A DNA stretch of 64,000 bases from Gluconobacter morbifer G707 (GTDB lineage: Bacteria > Pseudomonadota > Alphaproteobacteria > Acetobacterales > Acetobacteraceae): NCBI RefSeq assembly GCF_000234355.1, contig NZ_AGQV01000010.1:340540-404539 (forward strand), in the 5' to 3' direction. The number at the start of each line of letters is the position of its first letter. The stretch's first letter is position 1. The notes under the pieces are model-generated. The model searched no databases and had not been told where the DNA came from. It saw only the letters and a list, made by a program, of their open reading frames with translations. Shown piece by piece: positions 1 through 8,534 of the stretch. Position numbers and translations under genes: made by a program.

Positions 1-625
1 CTTTACTCGTTCAGGCTTCGGTTCGCGTATGCTGCCGATCCACTTAGGACACTGGCACGCCAATTCCTGTTTCAGACCACCCATAACGTTGAGCTAATAC
101 TCATCCGGGAGCAGGCAGGTCGTGAGTCCAGTTCAATAGCAGGAGTGATCGATAGCCAGAGCATCAAGATCCTTCATGCGAGAACAAGGGATACGATGCC
201 GGAAAGAAGGTTACCGGCCGCAAGCGGCATATGGTTGTCGATACGGACGGGTGCCTAGTGATGATCAACTTAATCCCGACCGACATCTCCGACAATGCCG
301 GCGCTCAGATGATCCTGGATGCGATCCGCAAATGCTGGTCATGGATGAAGCATCTATTCGCCGAGAGCACCTATGACCGCTTGAAGTTGATAGATAAGGC
401 GACACGACCTATCTGAGTTTTATCGGCAAGATCATCTGCCGCTGAGACGGAGTAAAGAGCTTCGGGGTGACGCCATGACACAGGATGGTCGAGAGAACTT
501 TCGGCTAGATGCCCCATTGGCGGCGGTTCATGCGTGATTACGAGCGCTACATTAGCGTGTCACAAGCCATGATCGTTGTCATCATGGGCCCCAGTCTCAT
601 GCGCAGAAACATTCGCTCGTGATTT
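1..625 (+). pseudogene. decayed IS5-family transposase (type A), 5' end outside window
   Basis: In three different frames one can read pieces of an IS5-family transposase: a block with VIDSQS near 145-170, a block with GRKRHMVVDTDG followed by ADIS-like and AGAQMILDAIRK text near 215-410, and a C-terminal block with MVERTFG, HWRRF, MRDYERY and SQAM near 485-620. The order and spacing match a DDE transposase, with the last block holding the catalytic glutamate region. Frameshifts and stops separate the blocks, so the gene is dead. The 5' part, roughly 400 bases, would lie before base 1. The element seems to end near 625-640, where AAACAGGTTCTAAG resembles an IS end. Confidence 0.75.
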
Positions 626-895
626 TCCAAACAGGTTCTAAGGAAGATTTGATAACACTTGGACACGCGCCGACTGTCTTGAAAAATTACGTAAAAGGCG
701 ACCGAAGAGAAACATATATTTTTATGTTATTTCAGATACTTATCCGAATTTAGCTTTGACGAGCTTATCTTGTGAAAGAGATCGATAAAATCCTCGGCTA
801 GGTCAATGATATTGCACAACCTGAGTATGGCGAACCTAGTAAAAGTCATGCACCTCTGTTTTCACAGTTCTTGAAAACATGTAGAGACTTACGGA

Positions 896-2143
896 ATGGA
901 ACATATACAAAACCTCTGCGAGACCGATCATTATTTTGTACGTTCTTGGTATGGCTCAGAGGCGAGTCAATTCATTGTGGTGAGCTTTACTGGAATAGAC
1001 GCCCCTGAGCGTTATGACGGCTCATTCTTTGGTGCAGCATTGGCGAGACAACTCGATCTTCCTTGGGTAGGCGTTGTCGCGCGCCAAAACGGGTGGTATC
1101 GCGAGGGCGATTATACGGCTATTTTTCAGCTGATCCGTGCTTGGATTGCGAAGCGGCGGATGGCTCTCTCTACGCCGGGGTCAGTTCGGGTTATAGGTTA
1201 TGGAATATCAATGGGCGCTTACGCGGCAATAAAATATTCTCGCGTACTAGGTCTAGATAATGTTCTGGCCCTTGCCCCCCAGTGGAGTCTTGATAAAGAG
1301 GAAGCGCCTTACTTTTCTCAATTCAAGCATTTTTTCCAGCCTTTTATGAAAAGAATGGGTATTAGCCAAGAAGATGTTAGCGGTCGGATCTATGCACTTT
1401 ATGATCCGTATGAACTTCCAGATCTGGAAGAAATCGAGAATCTGCGTTACCATACTGAGGTCGAGCCCGTCGCAGCCTGTTATGCAAGCCATATGGTTTT
1501 GAGCTGTCTCAAAGGAAGCAAACCCTTCCGTGCCATGCTTGATAATCTCGACAATCCTGCCGCCGTCTGTCAGATTGTGGCCGAAACAAGACGTTATAAT
1601 ATTGAAAATATCATTAGGGTAATCGAACGGGCTTTCCGGCATCGCCCTTCTCTGGGAGCCAAGGCTTTGACATGCCGGCGTACAATGCTAGCCGTCAACC
1701 AGTGCTCTCGCGACCAGAGCAACCGTCTTTGGCGAATTGCAGCCGATCTAATGCGTTTTGGCTATACGCGGGACGCTGATGCTTTTTTCGCGATGGCTAC
1801 TGGCAATCATCCGCCAGCTGTCGCGCTCCCACGTCTTATGAACTGGCGAGGTGAATTACTATGTTACAACCACGCTAGCGGAGAATTTTCTCAAACCCAT
1901 CGTCATCTTTGTCAGGACGGAACGATGGTAACGTTGCTAGGTAACGAGCTTGTAGCGGTAACGCCCGCAGGTCTTGTGCCAGTCCCTGGTCGAGTAAAAG
2001 CTATACGAGGACGTTGTTCCATTGAAATCAATGGACATTACTTGTCGTCTCGTGAGAATGGGCGCATCGAATTATTGTCAACACTGGATGACTGGGAAGA
2101 ATTTATACTCTTGCCGGTTCGGCAATGGCCATGTATGCGGTGA
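896..2143 (+). CDS. alpha/beta-hydrolase-like protein of unknown function
   Basis: This 415-residue protein has no signal peptide. Residues 1-200 look like an alpha/beta-hydrolase core. A beta strand leads into GYGISMGAYAA, a nucleophile elbow of the form G-x-S-x-G with Ser105, and a DP..LPDLEEI loop near residue 180 could supply the acid. A conserved-looking His lies in ASHM near residue 195. Residues 300-415 have a different, beta-rich character and may be a separate domain. Such proteins sit beside polysaccharide or glycosyltransferase genes in acetic acid bacteria, and a glycosyltransferase gene lies 0.6 kb downstream on the other strand. The start ATG has a weak upstream purine stretch. 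The gene is flanked on both sides by dead insertion sequences, which suggests transfer. Substrate unknown. Confidence 0.6.
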   Translation: MEHIQNLCETDHYFVRSWYGSEASQFIVVSFTGIDAPERYDGSFFGAALARQLDLPWVGVVARQNGWYREGDYTAIFQLIRAWIAKRRMALSTPGSVRVIGYGISMGAYAAIKYSRVLGLDNVLALAPQWSLDKEEAPYFSQFKHFFQPFMKRMGISQEDVSGRIYALYDPYELPDLEEIENLRYHTEVEPVAACYASHMVLSCLKGSKPFRAMLDNLDNPAAVCQIVAETRRYNIENIIRVIERAFRHRPSLGAKALTCRRTMLAVNQCSRDQSNRLWRIAADLMRFGYTRDADAFFAMATGNHPPAVALPRLMNWRGELLCYNHASGEFSQTHRHLCQDGTMVTLLGNELVAVTPAGLVPVPGRVKAIRGRCSIEINGHYLSSRENGRIELLSTLDDWEEFILLPVRQWPCMR

Positions 2144-2310
2144 TATGGCCATGTTATTCTGTTATATGTTTTGCGTTTGTTGCTAGAATAGAAGTGGTGC
2201 TGATTTTCAGACACGGCCGTAAGCTATTCTCGACCTAAGGTAGGACGAGCGTCAGGGGCAACGCTACGAGGAAACTGATATTCAGATAAGTCAAAGTCAC
2301 GAGTTACTCT

Positions 2311-2731
2311 TAAGCTCAGGCCTTATTAATTTGAGTACGGAAATCCGATTCAGGCTCTATGAGCAGACTGAAGATGAGCGACCTGTATTGGCTGACGGAC
2401 GAACAGATGGATCGTCTGCGCCCCTTTTTCCCAAGAGCCACGGCAGGCCAGATCAGTGATTATACCGGCGCAACTGCTCTACTGGACAGTCTTCCTGCAG
2501 CACAATGTATGCTAGGAGACCGAGGGTGTGACGCTGACTGGTTCAGGGATGCCCACCCTAGAAGAAAAAGGGATCAGATCCTGCATCCCAAGATGGAAAT
2601 CCCGCGGAAAAGCTGTCAGATATGACAGGCTAAAATACCCGCGTCGAGATCATGTTCGGCAGGCTCAAGGAATGGGGACGGGTCGCAACACGCTGCGACC
2701 GCCGTGTTCTGACTATAAATCCTGAGCCTAG
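2311..2731 (+). mobile_element. internally deleted IS5-family element (type B, copy 1)
   Basis: The left part reads MSDLYWLTDEQMDRLRPFFP, the N-terminus of a common acetic acid bacterial IS5 transposase. It jumps directly into the C-terminal region (AGQISDYTGATALLDSLPAAQ, then a GDRGCDADWFRDA block) and shifts frame at about 2550 into EEKGIRSCIP and RLKYPRR. The middle of the transposase is missing. Imperfect ends survive: GCTCAGG at 2314-2320 and ATCCTGAGCCT at 2719-2729, in opposite orientation. This makes a short non-autonomous relic. Three more relics of the same family occur at 31759, 34801 and 37230 (minus). Confidence 0.8.
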
Positions 2732-2802
2732 TTTGAAATATTTCCGATAAAATAATTAATCCTACTATATCAAGAAAATTATTATTTTGCTCTGGCGATC
2801 TT

Positions 2803-4338
2803 TCACACGAAAGTCCATAAAAGCCCGGGAACACGGCGGGAAATTTCCTCACGGACGGAAACCGGCACACAGGCCAGAACGCGCAGGAATTCGTCGGCAC
2901 GCGGAGCAATAGAAGCCTCCACCAGCCAGATCAGAATCTGATCGGCTGTTGTTTTCGTGTTGGGATTGAACGTCAGAGGCGCCCTGTCGCTCCAATAGGA
3001 AACAGTTTCATCAGGAACAAGCTCGAATTGTTCCCAATCTCTGATTTCACGTCTGTCAGCCACCACACGTTCAATACCTTGCGGCTGTCCTGGATTGGGA
3101 TTGGGAACAAAGGCAATATGAAGATTTGTGACCGGGTTATATGCTGCGTAACGATGCTCCTCCATGGAACGGAGAACATAGATGAGCGTATCTGACAGTC
3201 TATCGTCATTCCGCAAGCGAAGGAGATGACGCGCATCCGGCTCCCCTTGCAGGGCCGTGAAAAGTGTCATGACACCAGGAGTACAGCCGTGTATCGCGGC
3301 ATAAAGAGGCAGCAGGCTGTTCTGTTCAGCCGTTTCATGTGTGCAGTGAACGACGCGGCGTTCGTGAGGAAGAAGGTACAGGAAAGTCTCAAAATGGGTT
3401 CTGAGACGATAGACAGTCGGAGGCTTTTCCTGTTCTGGCCTCGTCACCAGCGTATCTTCAAGCTTATCCCAAGTATTGCGCAGGGCAGAGATCGCTCTTT
3501 CTACCATGACATGATAGATGTCTTTCAGCAGGACATGTACCGCAGAAATAAAACGCAGTGGTTCATGATCCGTCGCATCATTGCGATCAAAATGCTTCCA
3601 GTAAATAATGGAATCACCAAGATCAGCATTTAGTCGCCGCTTAATCCGCTGGATATAATGCTCCATGCTTCGGCAGATGTAGTGCATGACGAAAGCATCA
3701 TTCCAATCGATTTCCTGATTAGCATCCTGTCCGTTTACAGGCCGACCATCCGGACGCACGTAACGCTCAGGAGGAATGTCATACCAGTGCGGATTGTAAT
3801 AGGTGGGACCAAGTTTTTCCGGACGGACAAAGCTTTTGATGAGCCTGTTGTCCCCCAGTTCAGGCGTTGAATGCTGCAGGAAGGCTTCCACGCTTGTTAC
3901 TTTAGGGCGGACAACCCGTTCCGAACTCCCTTGAATCCGCCAGGACAGACCAACCGCATCTGCATGATCGAAACCGGATAGAAAGGCAGGAAGAGTATTG
4001 TGATGGCGGAGATAGACGTATTCATCACCGTCCAGAAAGCCCAGCCAGTCGTACTGGCCCTTGCACATTTCTGCTGCCGCCATAAAACTGTCCCGCTGAC
4101 GCAGGTAAAAGTCCGGTTGTCTGACCGGGTCCGTTCTGAAGGCGCGGATATCGCAAACAGCAGCAGCGGACTGAATGATTTCCCAGGTTCCATCTGATGA
4201 ATGATCATCAAAAATGAATAATGTTTTTACTCCTAACGCACGATGCCACGCGATCCAGCCTGCAATATCTGAAAACTCATTCTTGACAAAAAGTACTATG
4301 GCAACGCTGGGGAGAGAAGTCATTCTGGGTATGTCCAT
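2803..4338 (-). CDS. family 2-like glycosyltransferase (Glyco_tranf_2_4 / GT92 type)
   Basis: The 511-residue protein begins with a GT-A Rossmann-like segment: VAIVLFVKNEFSDIAGWIAWH, then a FIFDDHSSDGTW block typical of family 2 glycosyltransferases that act on cell-surface glycans. A metal-binding DxD-like motif lies in FLDGDEYVYL near residue 102. A His-rich block (NPHWYDIPPERY, then FVMHYICRSMEHYIQRIKRR) is typical of the Glyco_tranf_2_4 group. The C-terminal 200 residues are less typical and may bind the acceptor. It probably transfers a sugar from a nucleotide donor in the cytoplasm; donor and acceptor are unknown. The start could be codon 1 or the Met at codon 6. It stands alone, close to a dead IS, with no polysaccharide cluster in view. 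Confidence 0.7.
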   Translation of the reverse strand: MDIPRMTSLPSVAIVLFVKNEFSDIAGWIAWHRALGVKTLFIFDDHSSDGTWEIIQSAAAVCDIRAFRTDPVRQPDFYLRQRDSFMAAAEMCKGQYDWLGFLDGDEYVYLRHHNTLPAFLSGFDHADAVGLSWRIQGSSERVVRPKVTSVEAFLQHSTPELGDNRLIKSFVRPEKLGPTYYNPHWYDIPPERYVRPDGRPVNGQDANQEIDWNDAFVMHYICRSMEHYIQRIKRRLNADLGDSIIYWKHFDRNDATDHEPLRFISAVHVLLKDIYHVMVERAISALRNTWDKLEDTLVTRPEQEKPPTVYRLRTHFETFLYLLPHERRVVHCTHETAEQNSLLPLYAAIHGCTPGVMTLFTALQGEPDARHLLRLRNDDRLSDTLIYVLRSMEEHRYAAYNPVTNLHIAFVPNPNPGQPQGIERVVADRREIRDWEQFELVPDETVSYWSDRAPLTFNPNTKTTADQILIWLVEASIAPRADEFLRVLACVPVSVREEISRRVPGLLWTFV

Positions 4339-4925
4339 CTTGATGGTCTATCAGAACTGAATAGCAGTTTGGCTATAAAGACAAAACTATGGTTGTCCGT
4401 TCCGTATCAAAGTTTTCCGCAGAGTTTTTCCGTCCAGGCAAACAAAATCTTTGATGAGCAGGGATAAAAATTCCTTCGGCTCATCATATACCAGGTTCGG
4501 AGAGCCTGCTGGCTTTGAGGTAAACCATGTCACTTCCTTTCTTATCGCTTCAGGCGCGGGAATATGGATATGAAACAACCTATTTTCTTATGGCTGAAAA
4601 GTGTCTGGCACTTCTGACACGAAGCACGTCCAGAGCCGACCAGATTATCACACCAAGGATCGGCAAACCCGCTATTTGCTGAAGCCGACAAAGATGATAC
4701 TGCTTACAGGACGACGTCAGACTGCAAGATCCGGCCCTCTCTGCACCTTCGAAAAGGATTAGTGCAGCCATTGATGACTTGTGGGCGCCGCGCCTATGCA
4801 ACCAAGCAGGAAATGTCAGGCTGAAACAATAGCCCTCGTCTGCTGAGCCTGAAATCAGAGCGGATAGGAAACCTCTGTGTCCGTCATGGCCTCAGACAGG
4901 ATACGAACACAGAGGATATACGCGG
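4339..4925. other. 587-bp gap without a recognisable gene
   Basis: This stretch lies between the glycosyltransferase start and the end of the DUF2934 gene. Short open frames exist on both strands (for example a 63-codon one at 4387-4578 minus) but none gives a recognisable protein or has a convincing ribosome site. The only structure seen is the inverted repeat at 4872-4915. Confidence 0.5.
4872..4915 (-). terminator. inverted repeat after the encapsulin operon
   Basis: CCTCTGTGT at 4872-4880 is repeated as ACACAGAGG at 4907-4915, giving a 9-bp stem with a 26-base loop directly after the last gene of the minus-strand operon. There is no clear T-run, so termination is only a guess. Confidence 0.35.
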
Positions 4926-5258
4926 TTATTCGTTTTTCAGGGCGTCCGCTTCTTCCTTGCGGGTCGCGAACGGGACTTCCTGTTTGTCGTCCAGTTCGTT
5001 CATATCGCCTCCCGGATTACCCAGATTTTCCTGCGTCCAGGCTTCCTCAATCGGCTGACCGTTCGCATCCAGCGGAACAGGTGACTTGACCGGGACTTCT
5101 CCAGCATCCGAGTTAAGCGCCATGCCGATCAGATCGGTGGCTTCTTCCTTGTATCCCTCGGGACCACATGCCGGTTTTCCGTCCGCTTCCCAAAGCTCCT
5201 TTGCCTTGGCCAGAATACGGGCTTCTTGCTGTGGGCTGTCTTTCAGGGGGTTTTCCAT
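4926..5258 (-). CDS. DUF2934 domain small protein
   Basis: The 110-residue acidic protein has near its N-terminus the pattern ILAKAKELWEADGKPACGPE, which fits the DUF2934 domain (a short helix with LWE.aG.P). The remaining residues are polar and probably disordered. A ribosome site AAGGAA precedes the ATG. It is the last gene of a likely operon: DyP peroxidase, encapsulin, an 80-residue protein and this one. The function of DUF2934 is unknown. Position alone suggests a role linked to oxidative or envelope stress, and this is weak. Confidence 0.6.
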   Translation of the reverse strand: MENPLKDSPQQEARILAKAKELWEADGKPACGPEGYKEEATDLIGMALNSDAGEVPVKSPVPLDANGQPIEEAWTQENLGNPGGDMNELDDKQEVPFATRKEEADALKNE

Positions 5259-5309
5259 ATCAGTTCCTTGTCGCTTGTAGCATTCATTCCAGTACCAATG
5301 ACGGTTTGG

Positions 5310-5552
5310 TTACCTGTCCTGCAGGGCTCTTTCACCCAGTTTCGACAGGTCATGGCTTTCAGCACCTTCAGGGTTACGAATTGCCTTTTTGGCAATTTCC
5401 CGCTCTTCCTCGGTTGTGGAGCCTACCCGCTTCGCGACGTGCTCGGCCAGAAGAATAATTTCCTCCTTGGTCAGGAGTTTGGACGAATGGGTCGCCTTTT
5501 GAGCGACTTCACGCATGGAACTGTGCGGATGACTGACATGATCATGAGACAT
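5310..5552 (-). CDS. small hydrophilic protein of the encapsulin operon
   Basis: This 80-residue protein starts with a His-rich MSHDHVSHPH segment followed by a helical, charged region (LLTKEEIILLAEHVAKRVGSTTEEE). The start at 5552 was chosen over an ATG 7 codons upstream because AAAGGA stands about 9 bases before it. It lies 36 bases after the encapsulin gene and 51 before the DUF2934 gene, all on the minus strand. No known family was recognised and no targeting peptide is visible, so it is not an obvious second cargo. The His cluster could bind metal, which is only a suggestion. Confidence 0.5.
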   Translation of the reverse strand: MSHDHVSHPHSSMREVAQKATHSSKLLTKEEIILLAEHVAKRVGSTTEEEREIAKKAIRNPEGAESHDLSKLGERALQDR

Positions 5553-5588
5553 TGGAGACAATCCTTTGAACATAAAAAACAGGTTAAA

Positions 5589-6404
5589 TCAGGCAGTCTT
5601 GCGGACTGACTCATCAAGAATGACGGTGGCTTCGCCAGTTAGTACGCGAAAGACAAAGCTTTCCTGGAGATAAAGTTCAACCGTTTCGGCCGAATGGCTT
5701 AGATAGCCAATGGAAAAATCCTGACCGACGTCAAGCAGGTAATCTCCTCCGCGCATACTCATGACAAAGGCTCCTTCAAGGGCAGGAGCCCAGATGATCT
5801 TGCCATCGATCAGGCTTTCAAGATGCCTGCGGACCGGATATCCGTCATCATTGCCGCCATTGACCGCCAGATAGGCCTGCGCACCAAGAACAACGGCATA
5901 GGGACCATTGACGCCCGCCAGTCTGAGCGCATTCAGGGCCCGCGCAATGGCGGCAGGATAATCCTTTGCTGCTTCGGGCAATTGGAGTGGAGTATTGGTC
6001 GTAGCGTTCCGGACGCCCTTAATGCCGGCGGCTTCATAGCCATTAAAAATAGCACGGTCCTCAGAGAAGGCGATTTTCTTTGCCGCATCCTTGACCGGTT
6101 GCCAGTCAGAATCCAGCGACCCCCGGTCGACAGCGTCGATTTCCTCGCGAGAGAGCGTGAATGGCACCCGGAGTTCAACCAGAGGCAGAACGGTCCGCGC
6201 GGACGCGATGACACCTTCAGAAGGCGCTTGCAGCATGGCTTTACGCCCGGTTCCCACCGCGGCGAAGGCCTCACCTTTGGGTTCGGTCGTATCTACGATC
6301 CGGCGCCCGGCCAGATGACGCCGAAGCGTGCGGGCCGCCTCCTCTTCGATCTGTGCCCAGGCTGCACCTGAAACCGGAGCAAGATGGCGATGCAGGTTGT
6401 TCAT
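5589..6404 (-). CDS. family 1 encapsulin shell protein
   Basis: The 271-residue protein is a linocin/Cfp29-type encapsulin with an HK97 phage capsid fold. It assembles into an icosahedral protein compartment in the cytoplasm that holds a cargo enzyme. Family marks seen: the N-terminus MNNLHRHLAPVSGAAWAQIEEEA, which lines the inner surface and binds cargo peptides; the LAGRRIVD segment; PFTLSREEIDAVDRG; and the C-terminal half with YLLDVGQDFSIGY. Length is normal. The start was set at the fourth codon of the longer frame (6404) because AAGAGG stands 9 bases before it, whereas it abuts the upstream ATG. It begins one base after the stop of the DyP gene, so the two are surely co-translated. Confidence 0.93.
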   Translation of the reverse strand: MNNLHRHLAPVSGAAWAQIEEEAARTLRRHLAGRRIVDTTEPKGEAFAAVGTGRKAMLQAPSEGVIASARTVLPLVELRVPFTLSREEIDAVDRGSLDSDWQPVKDAAKKIAFSEDRAIFNGYEAAGIKGVRNATTNTPLQLPEAAKDYPAAIARALNALRLAGVNGPYAVVLGAQAYLAVNGGNDDGYPVRRHLESLIDGKIIWAPALEGAFVMSMRGGDYLLDVGQDFSIGYLSHSAETVELYLQESFVFRVLTGEATVILDESVRKTA

Positions 6405-6405
6405 G

Positions 6406-7461
6406 TCAGACATCCTCTTTCAGGGAACCGATAGCGAGGGAGCCATGTCCCGAAATTCCTGCCTGTTGTGCAGGCGGGGTCTTTCCAGTTTCCGACCTAG
6501 CGTCGTCGTGTTTTGCCGCAGGAAGCACCATATCAGGCACATTGTCCAAGAAATCGGCTGTCGGAATAAAGAAAAGGGTCCCGGTGACTGCCCGGCTTAC
6601 ATCGAGAATACGATCATAATTCCCGGCGGGCTTACCGACGAACATGTTCTGAAGCATCCGTTCGATACGGTCAGGCGATTTGGCGTATCCGATGAAATAG
6701 GTGCCATATTCGCCCTTGCCGACCTGCCCGAAAGGCATGTTGTCGCGCACGATCTGAAGCTGCTGCCCGTTTTCTTCAATGTTGGTCAGAACATTATGAG
6801 CATAGCTGGGCTTGTCGACGTCCCGAAGTTCGATATCGGATACTTTCCTGCGGCCGATGATGTGTTCCTGAACCTCGGTCGGGATGGCATCCCATTTTTT
6901 CAGATCATGAAGGTATTTTTGGATGATAACGTAACTTCCACCGGCAAAAGCGGGGTCTTCGTCTCCAATGATCGTCGCGTCGAGAGCAGTCTGGCCCGTC
7001 GGATTTTCAGTTCCATCCACAAAGCCGAGCAGGTCGCGCTCGTCAAAATATTTGAAGCCATGGACTTCATCAATGATCTCGCCGGCCCCATCCAGACGCG
7101 ATGCAATGGCAGATGCCAGTTCGAAACACAGATCCATCCGTGTCGCACGGATATGGAACAGCAGGTCCCCCGGGGTGGACGGCGCCTTGTGCACGCCATC
7201 GATTCCCTGAAAAGGATGGAGACCGGCTGGTCTGGGCTGTCCGAACAGACGGTCCCAAGCGGTAGAACCAAGCCCCGTGATGCAGGAGAGACGTCCGTCA
7301 GGAATGCGGAATCCTACGCCCCGAACCAGTGAGGACATATCACCCAGAAGATCCCGGACCTGCGCAGTTACCTCTGCCCCTTCCCGGAATGTTGCCACGA
7401 GGAATACTGCGGCACTGGTCAGCGTTGCTGAAACGGGTTGGGATATAACCAATGAACTCAA
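6406..7461 (-). CDS. DyP-type heme peroxidase, encapsulin cargo
   Basis: This 351-residue dye-decolourising peroxidase uses H2O2 to oxidise phenolic or dye-like substrates. Visible are the family signature GFVDG (residues 146-150, with the distal Asp149), a likely proximal His222 in PSYAHN, and Arg239 in IVRDNMPFG. After about residue 315 a flexible Pro/Ala-rich linker leads to the C-terminus GSLAIGSLKEDV. This closely matches the encapsulin targeting peptide, so the enzyme should be packed inside the shell encoded next to it. The start appears to be TTG preceded by AAGGGAA, with a second in-frame TTG three codons later. Gene pairs of this kind are known in actinobacteria and proteobacteria. 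Confidence 0.92.
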   Translation of the reverse strand: MSSLVISQPVSATLTSAAVFLVATFREGAEVTAQVRDLLGDMSSLVRGVGFRIPDGRLSCITGLGSTAWDRLFGQPRPAGLHPFQGIDGVHKAPSTPGDLLFHIRATRMDLCFELASAIASRLDGAGEIIDEVHGFKYFDERDLLGFVDGTENPTGQTALDATIIGDEDPAFAGGSYVIIQKYLHDLKKWDAIPTEVQEHIIGRRKVSDIELRDVDKPSYAHNVLTNIEENGQQLQIVRDNMPFGQVGKGEYGTYFIGYAKSPDRIERMLQNMFVGKPAGNYDRILDVSRAVTGTLFFIPTADFLDNVPDMVLPAAKHDDARSETGKTPPAQQAGISGHGSLAIGSLKEDV

Positions 7462-7890
7462 ATTCCCTTACACCAGATCTGGTTTCGTCTGATGTTTTAT
7501 ACAGGGTTTTCACGAGCTGGAACAAGTGCGTTTCAGGTACCCTTTTTTCTGGACTACCGCATTATAACCTACAGGTATAAATATATACTGATGCAGTCTT
7601 GAATCTCCTTCACAGAACTGACGTCTGTACTTTCCATAAACCTTTCGCCCGCTGCCGGAAAATCTGCCTGTCCGGGATGGCCGGGATTCTGTAGACGCGA
7701 ACCAAACAGGGTATGTCTGTTCCATTGTCGATGAGAACGTGCTGGCAGTTGATTTGCTACAATCTTCCACCTCCGCATCGTGAATCAGCACACCACAAGA
7801 CTGGGAAACAGGACGGAATACTGCTGCCCCCATCAGGCAAAAGGGTCTGGAAAGAAAATCCCTTCGAGCCGGAAGATGGTCAGCCAGAAT
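7462..7890. other. 429-bp region upstream of the DyP-encapsulin operon
   Basis: No convincing gene is present. The region should hold the promoter of the DyP-encapsulin operon. An AT-rich patch at 7571-7591 is a possible promoter element on either strand. A 107-codon frame at 7510-7833 (minus) has coding-unlike composition and no known similarity. Confidence 0.4.
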
Positions 7891-8511
7891 TCAGCTATAG
7901 ATTTTCATGAAAATTCTGACGACTTCCCTGCCATGCCTGGAAATGGCTTCTGCGGAACTGTCGACAGGGACACACAGGCGCCTGCGCTCCACAATACCAG
8001 ACATACAGAGCGAAATGAAAACCCGCTCTGCCTGATCCATGTCCTCAACCTGAAGAGTCTGTTTTTTACACCAGTAAATCAACGCGGAACGGATACAGGA
8101 ACGCGTCGGATTGATCGCATATTCCTGCATGATTTCCGATATTTCCGGAAATTTGGGCGCTTCCGAGACGACAATCCTGTAAATCCCCAGAGAGATCGGA
8201 TGCGTTATAGCGGTGACAAACTCCTCACAGATGGCAACAAGACAGGTTTCGCACGCCCCGTCAAAATGCTCCTCGTATCTGAACAGACCGGAAAGCTTGT
8301 TTTTGCTGATACTCAGAATGATCTCCCGGAAGAGATCCTTCTTGTCCTTGAAATGATTGTACAATGTCCCCTTGGAGACAGCAGCGTACTGTGCGATCCG
8401 TGACATGGACGCACCTTCGTATCCCAGATCCAGAAAAACCGCTTCTGCACCACGCAGTATCTGATTCCGTTTCGCCTGAAATGCTTTCTCACTCAGGGAC
8501 AAAGTAGACAT
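7891..8511 (-). CDS. TetR/AcrR family regulator of the exporter operon
   Basis: The 206-residue protein has a TetR N-terminal helix-turn-helix at residues 12-60, with IAQYAAVSKGTLYNHFKDKKDLF as the recognition part, and a C-terminal ligand domain of the AefR-like kind with two Cys in DGACETC. Start chosen at MSTLSLS because the DNA-binding domain begins there. It lies 23 bases after the outer membrane factor gene on the same strand, so it is probably the last gene of the emrA-emrB-outer membrane factor operon and a repressor of it. An imperfect palindrome at 12903-12921 in front of emrA is a candidate site. Ligand unknown. Confidence 0.75.
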   Translation of the reverse strand: MSTLSLSEKAFQAKRNQILRGAEAVFLDLGYEGASMSRIAQYAAVSKGTLYNHFKDKKDLFREIILSISKNKLSGLFRYEEHFDGACETCLVAICEEFVTAITHPISLGIYRIVVSEAPKFPEISEIMQEYAINPTRSCIRSALIYWCKKQTLQVEDMDQAERVFISLCMSGIVERRRLCVPVDSSAEAISRHGREVVRIFMKIYS

Positions 8512-8534
8512 ACGATCCTCGGACACCCTTTCAA

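Noticed and set aside
6328..7332. 334-codon plus-strand frame opposite the DyP gene
   Set aside because: Antisense shadow of the DyP peroxidase, which has its signature motifs and targeting peptide.
7510..7833. 107-codon minus-strand frame upstream of the DyP gene
   Set aside because: No recognisable similarity, Ser/Arg-rich text and no ribosome site; treated as promoter region.
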